This document shows positions 43,034 through 54,540 of a stretch of 64,000 nucleotides of DNA, in pieces (within the stretch, counting starts at the first letter, position 1; every line of letters begins with the position of its first letter). The position numbers and the translations under genes were made by a program. The notes under the pieces were generated by a model. That model searched no databases. It was not told where the DNA came from and worked only from the letters and a program-made list of their open reading frames with translations. This DNA comes from Byssothecium circinans. Lineage: Eukaryota; Ascomycota; Dothideomycetes; Pleosporales; Massarinaceae. The DNA lies in NCBI GenBank assembly GCA_010015675.1, contig ML976981.1, forward strand, positions 1-64,000, written 5' to 3'.

Positions 43034-45276
43034 CTTCGCAGTTTCCAATGAGGAAGTGGATTGAGGAAGAAAGCTAGAATTGGTTGCGGGTTATCAGAAG
43101 ACCGGCTTGACCTGTATATGGTGTCAGGGTATTGTGAAATGCGTTCTCCGACTTTTGCGATGGACGTTGATCTGGAGGTAGCGTCCGAATTCTGATAATG
43201 TTATTGAATCATTGGTAACGTGAAGATTGGAGACTGCAGCCTGCAGGGACGCCAGCTTGAAGGTGATAGATCCAGGAGATATACTTTTCAATGAGTTTGC
43301 TGGAAGCTCGGGTAGGCGCAACAGTTGTGTAGCGGTCTGTTTGTTCATCATGGAGTTGTCAATCTTTCGAGCCGAATGATTTGGCGCCTTGGCGCGGAGA
43401 CCTTGTATTGTCACGTCATCACACGGCAGCTTGCAGTAGTCGGGTGTTGACATGTGTACTGCGCAGCTGAGTTGTCGGTAAACAGCAAATCAAACGAGAG
43501 ACCGATGTTGTTTCTTGAATAGACAGCAGACTACATATGTAAATGTAAAGGGATGAAGGGATACCAGCTGACACTAAAGATAGACGACCTTGGAACCCTT
43601 GAAGCAAAAAGGTGGATATCATTGTGTTGACGCTCATCCAAATGCCATGTAGTTGACAAACGTAGAACAGAACTGCTATTTCAGATGAGAGGATATGTAA
43701 TGCTCTATGTGCGGCTTGGAATTGGTCCGGTACTCCAACTCGTGCTACTCAATGAGACATCTGGAAGATCTCTTGCCATCCTGTCACGAGCAAATTTCCG
43801 TGTTGACTAGCTTCAGCATGTGAAGCTCGCCTCTTCTGCAATATCAATACAGGATCCCATGGTAGCCAAACTCTAGTACCGGATGTTTGGCGTGGTCCTG
43901 GAAGCGTCCGTATTGGACGGATAGCCCTCTTGCTGCCGTGGTGTCAGTAAGCTAAAGCGTAGTTTTGGCAGTGGCAAGTTCTACCCCGCCATTATTATTA
44001 CGGAGTGAGAGTCTTGAGGAAGCGAGCATAACACAATCACTGTCGACGTTCCAGGACGGAGTACATCAGCACTCTTGAGCAGAAGGGTCGCTTCGCTGCC
44101 TCGCTTCAATGTTGCCCCACGTCGGCAGAAATTCATCTAATCGTATCAATCTAGAGGCTAGTCCGACATTGGCTAGCGCCGCTGATCGGAAGACCCTGCA
44201 TCCATTTTTCGCACTGGCGATTGGCATGCCCCTTGCGAATCAGTGGAAGAGCATTGCCCATGCACAAGTCGTCGGGCGTCGAGTGCGGCGGCCGGAATGC
44301 CAAATGATAGCTGTCGTTGATCAATTGCAATCAACTGCAGACGTTTCTCTGTTTGTTGATATCTCTGCGCATGCGCAATGGCGGGCTAGAGCTGGCCGAG
44401 GCTCTCTGTTGATCCTTCTCGTCGGCCGGGGCAGGGCCAGTCGTCTACAAATTGTAGCTAGCTACTATGTGGGCGATATGCGACGTGACGGTCGAACGCA
44501 AAGAGCGGTCTGCTTTGAAAACCTTCCTCCTTGGACATGCGCCAAGTGGAGGGCGTGGGGATCGTCCAGGAATTCCAGAGTCCCTACCGCAAGTACTTGG
44601 GCGAGGAGCGAATGGGCGGGCTCCCGATTCGACCCTGTTGTCGCGGCCTCGCCCATCGGCGCCGGTCGCGACATCCTGGGCCGCCTATGCCGGACGCAGA
44701 TGCAAGAGTCCAGTGCGGTGGCAATGGATAGCAACAGGCCGACGCTGGACAGGCGGGTTTGCCGGCGTGGAGCTGGAGGCGGAGGCAGAAGGGCAGAAGG
44801 GGTGTGAGATGTTGGCATGCTGACATGCTGCAAGACTGCAAGTTGTGCCTGGCCGTTTTCCTCTAGGCTCTAGCGTACTTGCACCCCCGGTCCTCGGCTT
44901 CTCGAACCTCTGGACCCTAAGACAGACCCTTTCGTTTCTGTGAAGTGAAATTTCATAGTGCCACCGCCCTGACCGCCTCGAGCCTTTAAAACCTTCGCTT
45001 CCCGCACCTACTTGCTGGCCGTGTGCAATCTTTCGCTCTCCTCCTCGTCTCTCCCGTTCAATTGACTGCGAGCGTCTCCAGCTCCGCCCGCCAATCCCAC
45101 CTTTCCTCTCTCCCCGTCTCCTCAACAAACGGGGCCACGCCTCAACAAGAGAGTGATCCTCTCAGCGTCCCCACCGCCAGTCGCCCACGCTGCTGTCGCT
45201 CCCTGTGTCCTTCATTTGTATCTTTTGCAATCACTCAGCTCGGTTTTGCTGCAATTGTCCCATTTTTGCTCCCACC
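43034..45276. other. Long intergenic region upstream of antiporter and desaturase (divergent)
   Basis: About 2.2 kb between two divergent starts. Open frames of up to about 230 codons near 44109-44833 lie on both strands in GC-rich DNA. They have erratic composition and no family features, and I treat them as chance. The 250 bp before the desaturase start are pyrimidine-rich (CTCTCCTCCTCGTCTCTCCC), as in strong fungal promoters and leaders. Confidence 0.5.
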
Positions 45277-46811
45277 ATGGCCACCACAGCACGACCCCAG
45301 AATCCCGTCCTGAGGAGGACCGTCACCTCGGACACGGCTGCGTCTTCGACCGCCAACTCGGTGACCGTCTCGCCTATCGACTCGCCTGCCGGTTCCGCCT
45401 CGAACACGTCGCTGTCCTCGCTTGGATCGACCGATGATGTCAAGAACGCCCGTGGCACCATGCTCAACACGTACGGCGCCGAGTTTGATATTCCCGACTA
45501 CACCATCAAGCAGATCCGCGATGCCATTCCCGCCCACTGCTACGAGCGCTCTGGCCTGAGGGGCCTCGGCTATGTTGCCCGCGATCTCGCGTCGTTGGCA
45601 GCCACCTTCTACTTGTTCCACAACTATGTGACTCCCGAGACCGTTCCCTCGATGCCCATCAGGGCCACGTTGTGGGCTGGATACACTGTGCTGCAGGGTT
45701 TCTTCGGGACTGGCCTCTGGATTCTTGCCCACGAGTGTGGTCACCAAGCCTTCTCTCCCTCCAAGGTGCTCAATGACACCGTGGGCTGGATCTGCCACTC
45801 CCTACTGCTTGTACCCTACTTCTCCTGGAAGATCTCCCACGGCAAGCACCACAAGGCCACCGGCAACATGGAGCGCGATATGGTCCACCTTCCCAAGACG
45901 AGGGAGACGTATGCGACGCGCGTCGGCAGGTTCGTGCATGAGCTCCACGAGCTGACCGAGGAGACTCCCATTGCTACCGCCATCCACATGTTCGGCCAAC
46001 AGATCGGCGGCTGGCCTGCCTATCTCCTCATGAACGTCACCGGCCACAACAACCATGACCGCCAGCCCGAAGGCAAAGGCACCGGAAAGAAGAACGGTTT
46101 CATGACGGGTGTCAACCACTTCAACCCCTCCAGCCCGTTGTATGAGAAGAAGGACGAGCACCTCATCCTCCTCAGCGACCTTGGTCTCGCCATCGTCGTC
46201 GCTGCACTGTATTTTATCGGCAAGAACTTCGGCTGGGCCAATCTCTTCGTCTGGTACATCATCCCGTATCTGTGGGTTAACCACTGGCTCGGTAAGTCTC
46301 TGTCATTGAACTCGATGGATGCAGCTAACGGAACGTAGTTGCCATTACCTACCTACAGCACACTGACCCCACCCTTCCCCACTACGATGCCCAGACCTGG
46401 ACCTACACTCGTGGTGCTGCTGCCACGATCGACCGTGAATTTGGCTTCATTGGCCGTACTCTTCTCCACGGTATCGTCGAGACCCACGTCCTTCACCACT
46501 ACGTCTCTACCATTCCCTTTTACCACGCCGACGAGGCCACCGAGGCCATCAAGAAGGTTATGGGCAAGCACTACCGTGCGGATACCGCGGGTGGTCCTCT
46601 GGGGTTCCTGTCCGCTCTCTGGACGGTCGCTCGCTGGTGCCAATGGGTCGAGCCCAGCGAGGGTGCCCAAGGTGAGGGCAAAGGTGTCTTGTTCTATCGC
46701 AATAGGAACGGGCTCGGGACGAAGCCCATGGTGATTGCGGCACCGGCTGCGAAGATGACGGCTGGAAAGGCCGCAAAGATGGAGATTGGCGCCGAGAGCG
46801 ACAGCGAGTAA
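45277..46811 (+). CDS. fad2: Delta-12 fatty acid desaturase (oleate to linoleate)
   Basis: CDS join(45277..46291, 46339..46811), 495 aa, with one 47-nt intron in the codon after HWL. The ATG at 45277 sits in CACCATGG and gives MATTARPQNPVLRRTVTSD. Three His boxes bind the di-iron centre: HECGH (152-156), HGKHH (188-192) and HVLHH (388-392). Around them are WILAHECGHQAFSPSKVLND, VPYFSWKISHGKHHKATGNM and VNHFNPSSPLYEKKDEHLIL. Hydrophobic helix pairs follow the usual membrane fatty-acyl desaturase layout. It acts in the ER on phospholipid-bound oleate with cytochrome b5 as electron donor. Omega-3 activity cannot be excluded from motifs alone, but the HECGH and HVLHH boxes and the length fit the fungal delta-12 group. 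Confidence 0.95.
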
Positions 46812-47884
46812 TGTACTGTCATGATTGTTACGCTCTAGACGACAACATACCTGTACGATGCCAGGGTGGTAACTGCATCTGGGGAGGAATTTCTTGAGTG
46901 CATTGCCCTGCGTACGATGCGAGGGCCTATAATTATCTTGGTTGCTTCCCCTTCGGTTCGAGGATTGCTCGTTGCGGATATGTCAGACGACCTTTCCCCG
47001 CCATCGTTTGTCGAGCATTTGTTTGTAGAGATTTGGCACTATAGAGTAGACGAACAAAAGCAACTTGGAAACTTTCAAAAAACATGTTGTAATCCACGAC
47101 AGACAAGCTGTGACGTGCCCTTTACATAAAGTATGTCTGGTGCTACCGGTACGCCCCTCGGCGCGATCAAGCCTCTCGTGCCTGTTTTCCGCTGCGGAGC
47201 TTGGGCATTGCGGGGAAACGCAGACCGGCCCGCGGTGCCAACCAATTGAAGCTTTTGTGGATTATACTCGAACCACCTTGTTCAAGGTTGCTGTCAATGT
47301 GAAGGTGTGTGTGTTTTGGCTGATTGGACTCTGGTGTGGTTGGCGGTGTGGGCGGGGGAGACGTAATTGGGCTAGGCACCATCTCATGTGAGGGGAGGTC
47401 GACGGGAGGTAGCATCAGACAGGAAGGGGTTAACGCAGTGACAGAGGGGGATGGACTGTGGGCAGCTGGCAGTAGGAAGTAGGCAGTAGGCATGGAAGAT
47501 GAAGCTCGTACGGAGCTTGAGGTATGTAGCGGCGTTGGTAAGGAACAAGATATCATCGAAAATCTCATCAGCTCCAGCTACGACGCACGGTGAGTCGTGC
47601 TCTAGAGAAGATTGTAGAGGACGAAATGGACCACACACACTGCCCTCGCGAGCGCGAGCAGCGTGCCCAAGTCGCCTACAATAAGATCTTCACAGAATGA
47701 GTTGCCGACCAGACTGTGGCCGGGCGACGAGAACTTATACTTCGTGGGCGATTTTCAGGCTGAGTCAGCGGCCCAATCACGGCAGCGATTATGCGCATGG
47801 CTTGGCAAGAGCTCCAAAGTACCAAAGTCGACCATTGGAGACCTCACGACGCCATCGATCACGTCCCATTGCTCTCGCCACAAC
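46812..47884. other. Intergenic (desaturase 3' flank, nuo78 upstream)
   Basis: Several 80-130 codon frames on both strands overlap. None has protein character. There is no RNA gene signal. Confidence 0.5.
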
Positions 47885-50322
47885 ATGCTGCGGCACCAAT
47901 TGCTCCGGTCGCTGAAGCGGCCTGCGGCTCAGGCAGGCTACAATGGCTGCCGGGCCTTTACTGCCTCTGCCCGCAGGCCCGCAGAGGTGGAGCTCACCAT
48001 CGGTTTGTGCCACGCCCCCGAGCCCCCCCAGGATGCCTGCTAACGAGCCGTACAGATGGCAAAAAAGTGTCGATAGAAGGTATGACGGCCTTTCCAACTC
48101 ACCGGGGCTGCAGATGCGATCCTAACGTCCCTCGTAGCCGGCGCGGCCCTGATCCAAGCATGCGAGAAAGCCGGGAGCACCGTCCCGCGATACTGCTACC
48201 ACGAGAAGCTGATGATTGCCGGGAACTGCCGCATGTGTCTGGTCGAGGTGGAGCGGGCTCCCAAACCTGTGGCATCCTGCGCGTGGCCGGTACAGCCTGG
48301 GATGGTGGTCAAGACGGACTCGCCCCTCGTCCATAAGGCGCGTGAGGGTGTCATGGAGTTCCTGCTCGCCAACCACCCGCTTGACTGCCCCATTTGCGAC
48401 CAGGGAGGCGAGTGCGACTTGCAGGACCAGTCTATGCGTTATGGTGCTGACCGAGGGCGCTTCCACGAGATCGGGGGTAAGCGTGCCGTGGAAGACAAGA
48501 ACATTGGGCCTTTGGTGAAGGTGGGATATCCACACTTGTCTCTTGGGAATATGCACTCACAGCCATAGACTTCTATGAATAGGTGTATTCACTGCACACG
48601 ATGCGTACGCTTCTCAAATGACGTTGCCGGTGCCCCCGAGATGGGTTCGACCGGCCGTGGCAACGACCTGCAAATTGGCACCTACCTCGAGACTGCGCTC
48701 GATACCGAGCTTTCTGGAAACGTCATCGATCTTTGCCCCGTTGGTGCCCTCACATCCAAGCCCTATGCCTTCAAGGCTCGACCATGGGAATTGTACCACA
48801 CGGAGACAGTCGATGTATTGGACGGACTCGGCTCGAACATCCGCGTGGATGCCCGAGGTATTCAGGTCATGAGGATTCTTCCCCGACTCAACGATGATAT
48901 AAACGAGGAATGGATCAACGACAAGACTCGTTTCGCCTGCGATGCGCTCAGCACCCAACGACTAGTGAACCCTCTTATCCGCGTCGAAGACCAATTCCAG
49001 CCTGCCTCATGGGAGCAGGCGCTCGTCGAGATTGGCAATGCGTACAAGAGAATAGCACCCAAGGGCAATGAGTTCAAGGCCGTCGCAGGTCACCTGGTGG
49101 AGACTGAGACTTTGGTCGCCATGAAGGATCTGGCGAACAAGCTTGGCTCTGACAACCTTGCTCTCGACCAGCCTGGCGGTAGCGAACCAATTGCCCACGG
49201 AATTGATGTCAAGTCAAACTACGCCTTTAACTCCAAGATTTACGGCGTGGAAGAGGCTGACGCTATCCTGCTCGTTGGCACTAATCCCCGACACGAGGCT
49301 GCGGTGCTTAATGCTCGCATCCGGAAACAATGGCTAAGGTCTGACCTGACCATCGGTCTTGTTGGCGAGGACTTTGAGAGCACTTTCGAATACGAAAAAC
49401 TTGGATCATCCGCTGCGGACCTCAAGAGCGTCTTCTCCGGCGCGTTTGGAAAGACGCTGCAATCCGCCAAGAGGCCTTTGATCATCGTCGGCAGCGGTGT
49501 CACTGAGCACCCTGACGCGAAGTCTATATACGAGCAAGTCGGTGCTTTTGTTGAGAAGTCAAAGTCCAATTTCCAGACTCCTGAGTGGAACGGCTACAAT
49601 GTGCTCCAGCGAACAGCTTCGCGGACGGGTGCTTTCGAGGTTGGGTTCACGGTTCCGTCACCGGAAGTTGCGAGTACAAAGCCCAAATTCGTGTGGTTGC
49701 TGGGAGCCGATGAAATCAATGAGGCAGAAATTCCGAAGGATGCCTTTGTCGTTTACCAGGGCCACCACGGTGATCGTGGGGCACAGCTTGCCGATGTGGT
49801 GCTTCCTGGAGCCGCTTACACGGAGAAATCTGTCACATATGTCAACACTGAGGGCCGAGTACAGATGTCGCGAGCTGCCGTCGGTCTCCCCGGCGCCTCA
49901 AGAGAAGACTGGAAGATCATCCGAGCTGCATCAGAATATCTCGGCGCCGAGCTACCATATGATGACGTTGAGGCGTTGAGAGACCGTATGGAGGAGATCT
50001 CCCCTGCGTTGAGAAGCTACGATGTGGTCGAGCCCGTGTCACTACCGGGCTTGAGCAAGGTGCAGCTGGTAGACCAGAACAAGGGATCCAAAGCGACTGG
50101 ACAGGCGCTCAAGAAGCCCATTGAGAACTTCTATTTCACAGATTCAATTTCCAGGAAGTAAGTCTCTTCTCCACAGATCTCTATCCTCGCAACACATATA
50201 CTAATCCACGTGACAGTTCACCGACAATGGCGCGTTGCTCAGCAGCAAAGTCTCAGAAGAACCCAGAGACGAATTTCATGGCACCCGGCGAGCCGAACGC
50301 TCAAGTCGCCTACGGCGCGTAA
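47885..50322 (+). CDS. nuo78: NADH:ubiquinone oxidoreductase 78-kDa subunit (complex I, NDUFS1 orthologue)
   Basis: CDS join(47885..48002, 48056..48079, 48138..48520, 48569..50157, 50217..50322), 739 aa. Four introns are 48-59 nt, and exon 2 is a 24-nt micro-exon (DGKKVSIE). The N-terminus [20 protein letters not shown] looks like a mitochondrial presequence. The ferredoxin-like part has the 2Fe-2S cysteines in [20 protein letters not shown], then the N5/N4 ligands [20 protein letters not shown] and [20 protein letters not shown]. The molybdopterin-oxidoreductase-like domain follows and ends in [10 protein letters not shown], then [11 protein letters not shown] and NFMAPGE in the last exon, as in Neurospora. 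It is the largest peripheral-arm subunit and passes electrons along its Fe-S clusters. Its 3' end faces that of rad23. Confidence 0.96.
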
Positions 50323-51073
50323 AAAGGCAAGATGAGGGGCACCTGTATAATTTTAACAAGGAAAGAATAAGAAATGGAGATGAACTGTACATAAGTCTCT
50401 CGCGAGTGGAGTTTTTCTTTCTTCCCCTTTTGTGCGTTCTGGCATTGCCGGGAGAGGAAGTGTATGAGAATACCAGTGCGTTTGTTAAACCCGAGCTGTT
50501 TGCAAGTGATACAGGAGAGGTCCTTCGAAGATGTTGGAGAGACGTACAGAATCGTCGTGCTTCGTGAAAAAAATAGAGCCCTGCCTTATTGGGCATGTCC
50601 ATATCTACTGGGTAATCACTCTAAGGTCTGGACAAACTATTAAATTCGGCAAGTCAAAGTGAGTCGACAGCTGTTTGGTCGTGATTTGATCCACATGAGG
50701 GAAGTCTTGCCTGAGTATTAGCACTTTGTTCTACAGTCCAATAACAGCTATTGCTTTGTATCATTCACTTGATCAATCATATGAATGGGCTATCATTTGT
50801 ATTCCTCTTCCTCAGGCACATGATTCTCGGCCCAGCATCACGCCGAGCTATCTACATTACATTCTGGTTGAACCTGCTCACTCCTCCACAGCCGGAGGGG
50901 TATCGTGCATGCATGCCTTTACCAGATAATGAGGTTCAAGGGAACTCCCCAGCACAACCGCACACACCAAAGAAGCAGCTGAGAGAATCCGTGTGCACAG
51001 GGTATGACCGTATTCTTGCCCGCCAGAACGAGCGGACGGGTGCAAATAAAACGAAAGACGGAGTCAGTGGCAC
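50323..51073. terminator. Convergent 3' region between nuo78 and rad23
   Basis: 750 bp that must hold both polyadenylation regions. AT-richer patches (GTATAATTTTAACAAGGAAA near 50342, ATAACAGCTATTGCTTTGTA near 50742) are compatible with this. No gene seen. Confidence 0.4.
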
Positions 51074-52529
51074 TCACTGCTCGTCCGGCTCCTCAGGCTG
51101 ATCGAATAGGAAGTTTGCTGCCAGTTCCTCGTTCTTGTCGCACGCAAAGTAAGCTTGGATCACGAGGTCGCGCTCGAATCCAAGACGGCAAAGACGCTCA
51201 ATGGCCTCACGCTCCTCCTCGGTCACGCTGATAGCCTGGGCACCAGGGGGTAATGGGGCATCCTCGTCGGCATCCTCGGCAAGTAGCTGCAGGAACTGGT
51301 CCGGATGGTTGGCGATCAGCTGAGCAAGTTGGGGGTTGCCGGCGCCGACTTGCTGAAGGATAGGCTCAAGCATCTGTGGCTGCTGTTGCACAACCTGTCG
51401 CAATTGCTGGAATTGCGGGTTGTTACGCAGGAAATCCAGGCTATTGCTCGAGAGCGCGCCGCCAGCTGCAGCTGCACCACCAGTGCCTCCCGAGCGAGTA
51501 CCACCAGAGCCACCACGGTTGCCTTGTCCAGCCTGCGCCGCTGCCTCGAACAGATTTATGGGCTCGTCGCCGCCCGCAGTAGCAGTCGCCGCGCCGGTGT
51601 TGCCAGTGGCGGGAGGAGGCGACGTTGCGCCACGCTCCGGTGCCGATGAGGCTTGCGCCTGCTGCTCTTGACGTGCGCTATCTGGGATACCCTTTTTTAC
51701 ATTAGCATGCGATGGTGGTGAATGTAACAGGCAGGTCTCACATTGAGGAGGTACTCAACCGCACGGTCGGGATTGAAGAAGGCGGCGCGCATGGCGGCGT
51801 CAATGTCAGCCCTAGCAAAGCCCATGCTCTCCATGTTGCTAATGGCAGCATCGCGCTCGCTTCCCATAGTTAAGGCGGACGGGTCATTGAAGCGGGTCGA
51901 GTCGGACGCGGACGCGGATTGCGCCGGGGCGGGCGAGGGGGTGGCAGGCGCGTTCTCCGTCGTCGACGAGGCTTGTGCGGGGGCAGCAGGAGCTGCAGGA
52001 GTCTGCGCGGCGGCCGGAGCTGGTGTGGAAGGAGCAGCCTTACTCGAGGAAGCAGCAGTCGTCTTGGGCTGCGAATCTGTTAGCCAGCGTGCCTACGTAG
52101 ACGTGGGTGGCAAAGGTGGTACGCACCCTAGACACCATGCAGACTATGAAGCCCTTCTCCTCGATGTTGTATGACTCGATGGTGTTCGCATCTTGGAGGA
52201 TCTTGCCTGTGTTGCCCGTCAGTCGATGCAGCCGCAAATGTCTCAGAGCTCCGAGGTCAGAGCTCCAAGGGAGCAGTGGCGGGCGTACCGGAGTAGATGA
52301 GCTTCTGCTGGCCGACTTCCCAGCTCTTATCCGCCTGGATCTTGGCCTTGAGCTCGCCAATCTGTGAAACATGTCAGCGGCGTGTCCTGCGATAGCCATC
52401 ATGGGTGCGTACGGTTTCTGACGGCTCGGCCTCGATGACGAACTTGTTCTGCTTGAGGTCCTGGGGCGGGAGTTAGCTGGCGCTCCGAGCGTGGCTGAAT
52501 CATTAGCCTACCTTGAAGGTGATCTTCAT
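51074..52529 (-). CDS. rad23: UV excision repair / proteasome shuttle protein Rad23
   Basis: CDS complement(51074..51691, 51742..52068, 52127..52206, 52289..52361, 52413..52460, 52512..52529), 387 aa, with five introns of 49-82 nt. The first coding exon is only 18 nt (MKITFK). The ubiquitin-like domain covers residues 1 to about 75 (DLKQNKFVIEAEPSET, IGELKAKIQADKSWEVGQQK, LIYSGKILQDANTIESYNIE). An Ala/Pro/Ser linker leads to UBA1 (MESMGFARADIDAAMRAAFF, RAVEYLLNGIP). The XPC/Rad4-binding domain is LDFLRNNPQFQQLRQVVQQQ. The final UBA2 is AIERLCRLGFERDLVIQAYF to the end. It delivers ubiquitinated proteins to the proteasome and stabilises Rad4/XPC in nucleotide excision repair. The exon 4/5 junction (VSR-PKTTAA) is the least certain. 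Confidence 0.95.
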
Positions 52530-54540
52530 GGTGTCGGCTGGTGACGAGAGCAGAGAGGTGGGGTTGGCGGTGATGGTGGTGGTTGAGAGGGCAAAGGCGG
52601 GGACGGTGGTTGTGGTTTGTAGTGATTTATAGATGGGGTGGGGCTTGTTGGTGAGTAATATGGACAATCCGTAGCAAGCGGGCGAAGGCGGCGGACGTTT
52701 TTGTTCGTTGGTTAGGCAGAAGTCTGGCGTCTGGCGTCTGGCGTCTGGTACCTTGGGGGGTGTCAGCTTTGCTTTCGACAACTGCTCTCGCAGGCAGGCG
52801 GACCACGATCACGGCCACCACAGTAGCGGTTGCCGGCGAAAACATTCACCGGCAGCGGCCAGTCAGTCCCAGACTAGTCCTCTCCTGGCGGTGGCGGTGG
52901 CGGTGGCGGTGCGGCTGTCAGTCATCCCGTCTGATTAAGTCACGTGCGCTGAAACTGGCCGGGGCAGACCCCCGCCCGGCCGCTAGTGTTTTGGCCTTCT
53001 CTGGATGCATGCTGGACCATGCACGATGCTTCGCGACGCCGCATCCCCCGCAGGCCGCTTCCGTGCGTTTTATTTTGCCTTGTATTTTGCTGTTGACCCA
53101 TGGAAATCACAAATGTGACATCTGGAGCGAGGCAGGAATCGGGAGGGGTCTGTTTCGGCTCCATGGCAGAGCACCGTCGCCTATTATTCCAAGGTTGTTT
53201 GCACATGAGAGACGAGAGACGAGACGCTGCTGTGCAACATCCAACAAACACGACAGATCTCGCACTATTGCCATCGGTCCCACCTCCGTGTCGCTCTGCA
53301 GTGTCTGCAGTGCCTGCACGAGAGCGCCCCGACTGTCATCATCGGCCAGTGTTCGCCCTCGACCACTTCTGCGTGTTTGTTTATTTAGTGTTTGGTGTTT
53401 GCTTTGCCTGTTGGGCAAAGCAAGCCTCAAACAACGCGTCTGTGGGAAATGAGGCCGAGACCTGAATGCTCCCGCCGTTGGAGTCTGGACAGGAGACCCC
53501 AGGACGGTCGATTGCGTCGGCTCTGTTCGACTCGTCGTCGCCATCGATTGGTCGCACCCGTCTCCGTCTCCGAGAGCTGCTTCTCTTCTCGCCCTACAGT
53601 CCATTTTCGTTGTGCTCCGTTCTCGAAGCCTTCGTACCAAGTCAGTCCAGTCCTGGACACTCGACCCATCTCGCGCCTCCATTCGCTCAGCTCCGACCAC
53701 TGACAACATCATGCAGCGCCAATGCGTTCCTCTGTACCTCAGGCCATGTTTGTGTACATACTATCTGCAGAGTATCTTGCCAGTGATGCTGGTTGCGCGT
53801 TCAAGAATTATCCCTGTCGCCATCTCCACCCGCGTGCGGCAGCACAAAACAATGAACCAAGTCAGCTTTCTGCTTCTTACTAAATTTACTTTAATTTCTC
53901 GCGGGTCCCCACATGCTCAGGCGCCGTTTTTTCTCTGCTCTCAGTTTCCGTTCAACACCCGTTCACTCTTCACTTCCTGCAGTCTGCAGTCTGCAGTCGT
54001 TCGCTTCGTCTTAAACTTTTGCCGTCGTGTTTTTGTCAATTCCCCTCTGGACCAACGACCTGGGTCTTGGTTATTGAACCACATCAGCCGGCCCTAGACC
54101 ACTGCAACCGCCACACTCTGGGGCCAGTCAGCCTTCCAAATTCGGCCTCCGCGTCGTGCTCGACACGCTGATGATAGTACCGGCGCTATCATTTTATACC
54201 GTTCCTCGAACGCGTTCAGTGTCGGACGTGTCATTACCATAGTGATCCGTGACCCACATCCTGCGAGTTTGATATCTCTTCATCCGCATTGTTCCTGCGT
54301 TCTTCTATACTCGACCACCTTCTACGACGTTATCACGAACTGCTATGGCCTGCATCTGACCTCATCCAACCATCCCTACCTCGATAGGTCGATCATCTCA
54401 CAAAACTATTTGGGTCCCTTCAGCCTTTGCCCTACGTTACCCAAGTTGGCCCGGGCGCTGTCTTATACCACAGCCACCCCTTCTGTCCACTCGACCCATC
54501 CTTCAGCATCCCTTGAACCTCGGTTCCTTGCGAACGCAGC
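52530..54540. other. Long divergent upstream region (rad23 / membrane protein) with short simple repeats
   Basis: About 2 kb between two divergent starts. It holds four tandem GTCTGGC units (about 52724-52750), a GGCGGT run (about 52885-52910) and three CTGCAGT units (about 53977-53998). Open frames of 100-230 codons occur on both strands but lack family features and conflict with each other. The last several hundred bases before 54541 may be a long leader. Confidence 0.5.

Noticed and set aside
44600..44640. Possible tRNA arm (CGATTCGACC near 44628)
   Set aside because: No matching acceptor or anticodon stems could be placed around it. I saw no convincing tRNA or rRNA anywhere in the window.
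44109..44833. Overlapping open frames of 66-232 codons on both strands in the long antiporter-desaturase intergenic region
   Set aside because: GC-rich chance frames. They conflict on both strands, have Arg/Trp/Cys-heavy composition, no domain and no plausible splice continuation.
52760..53712. Frames of 230 codons (plus) and 201 codons (minus) upstream of rad23
   Set aside because: Mutually overlapping on opposite strands, low protein character, and located in the divergent promoter and leader region.
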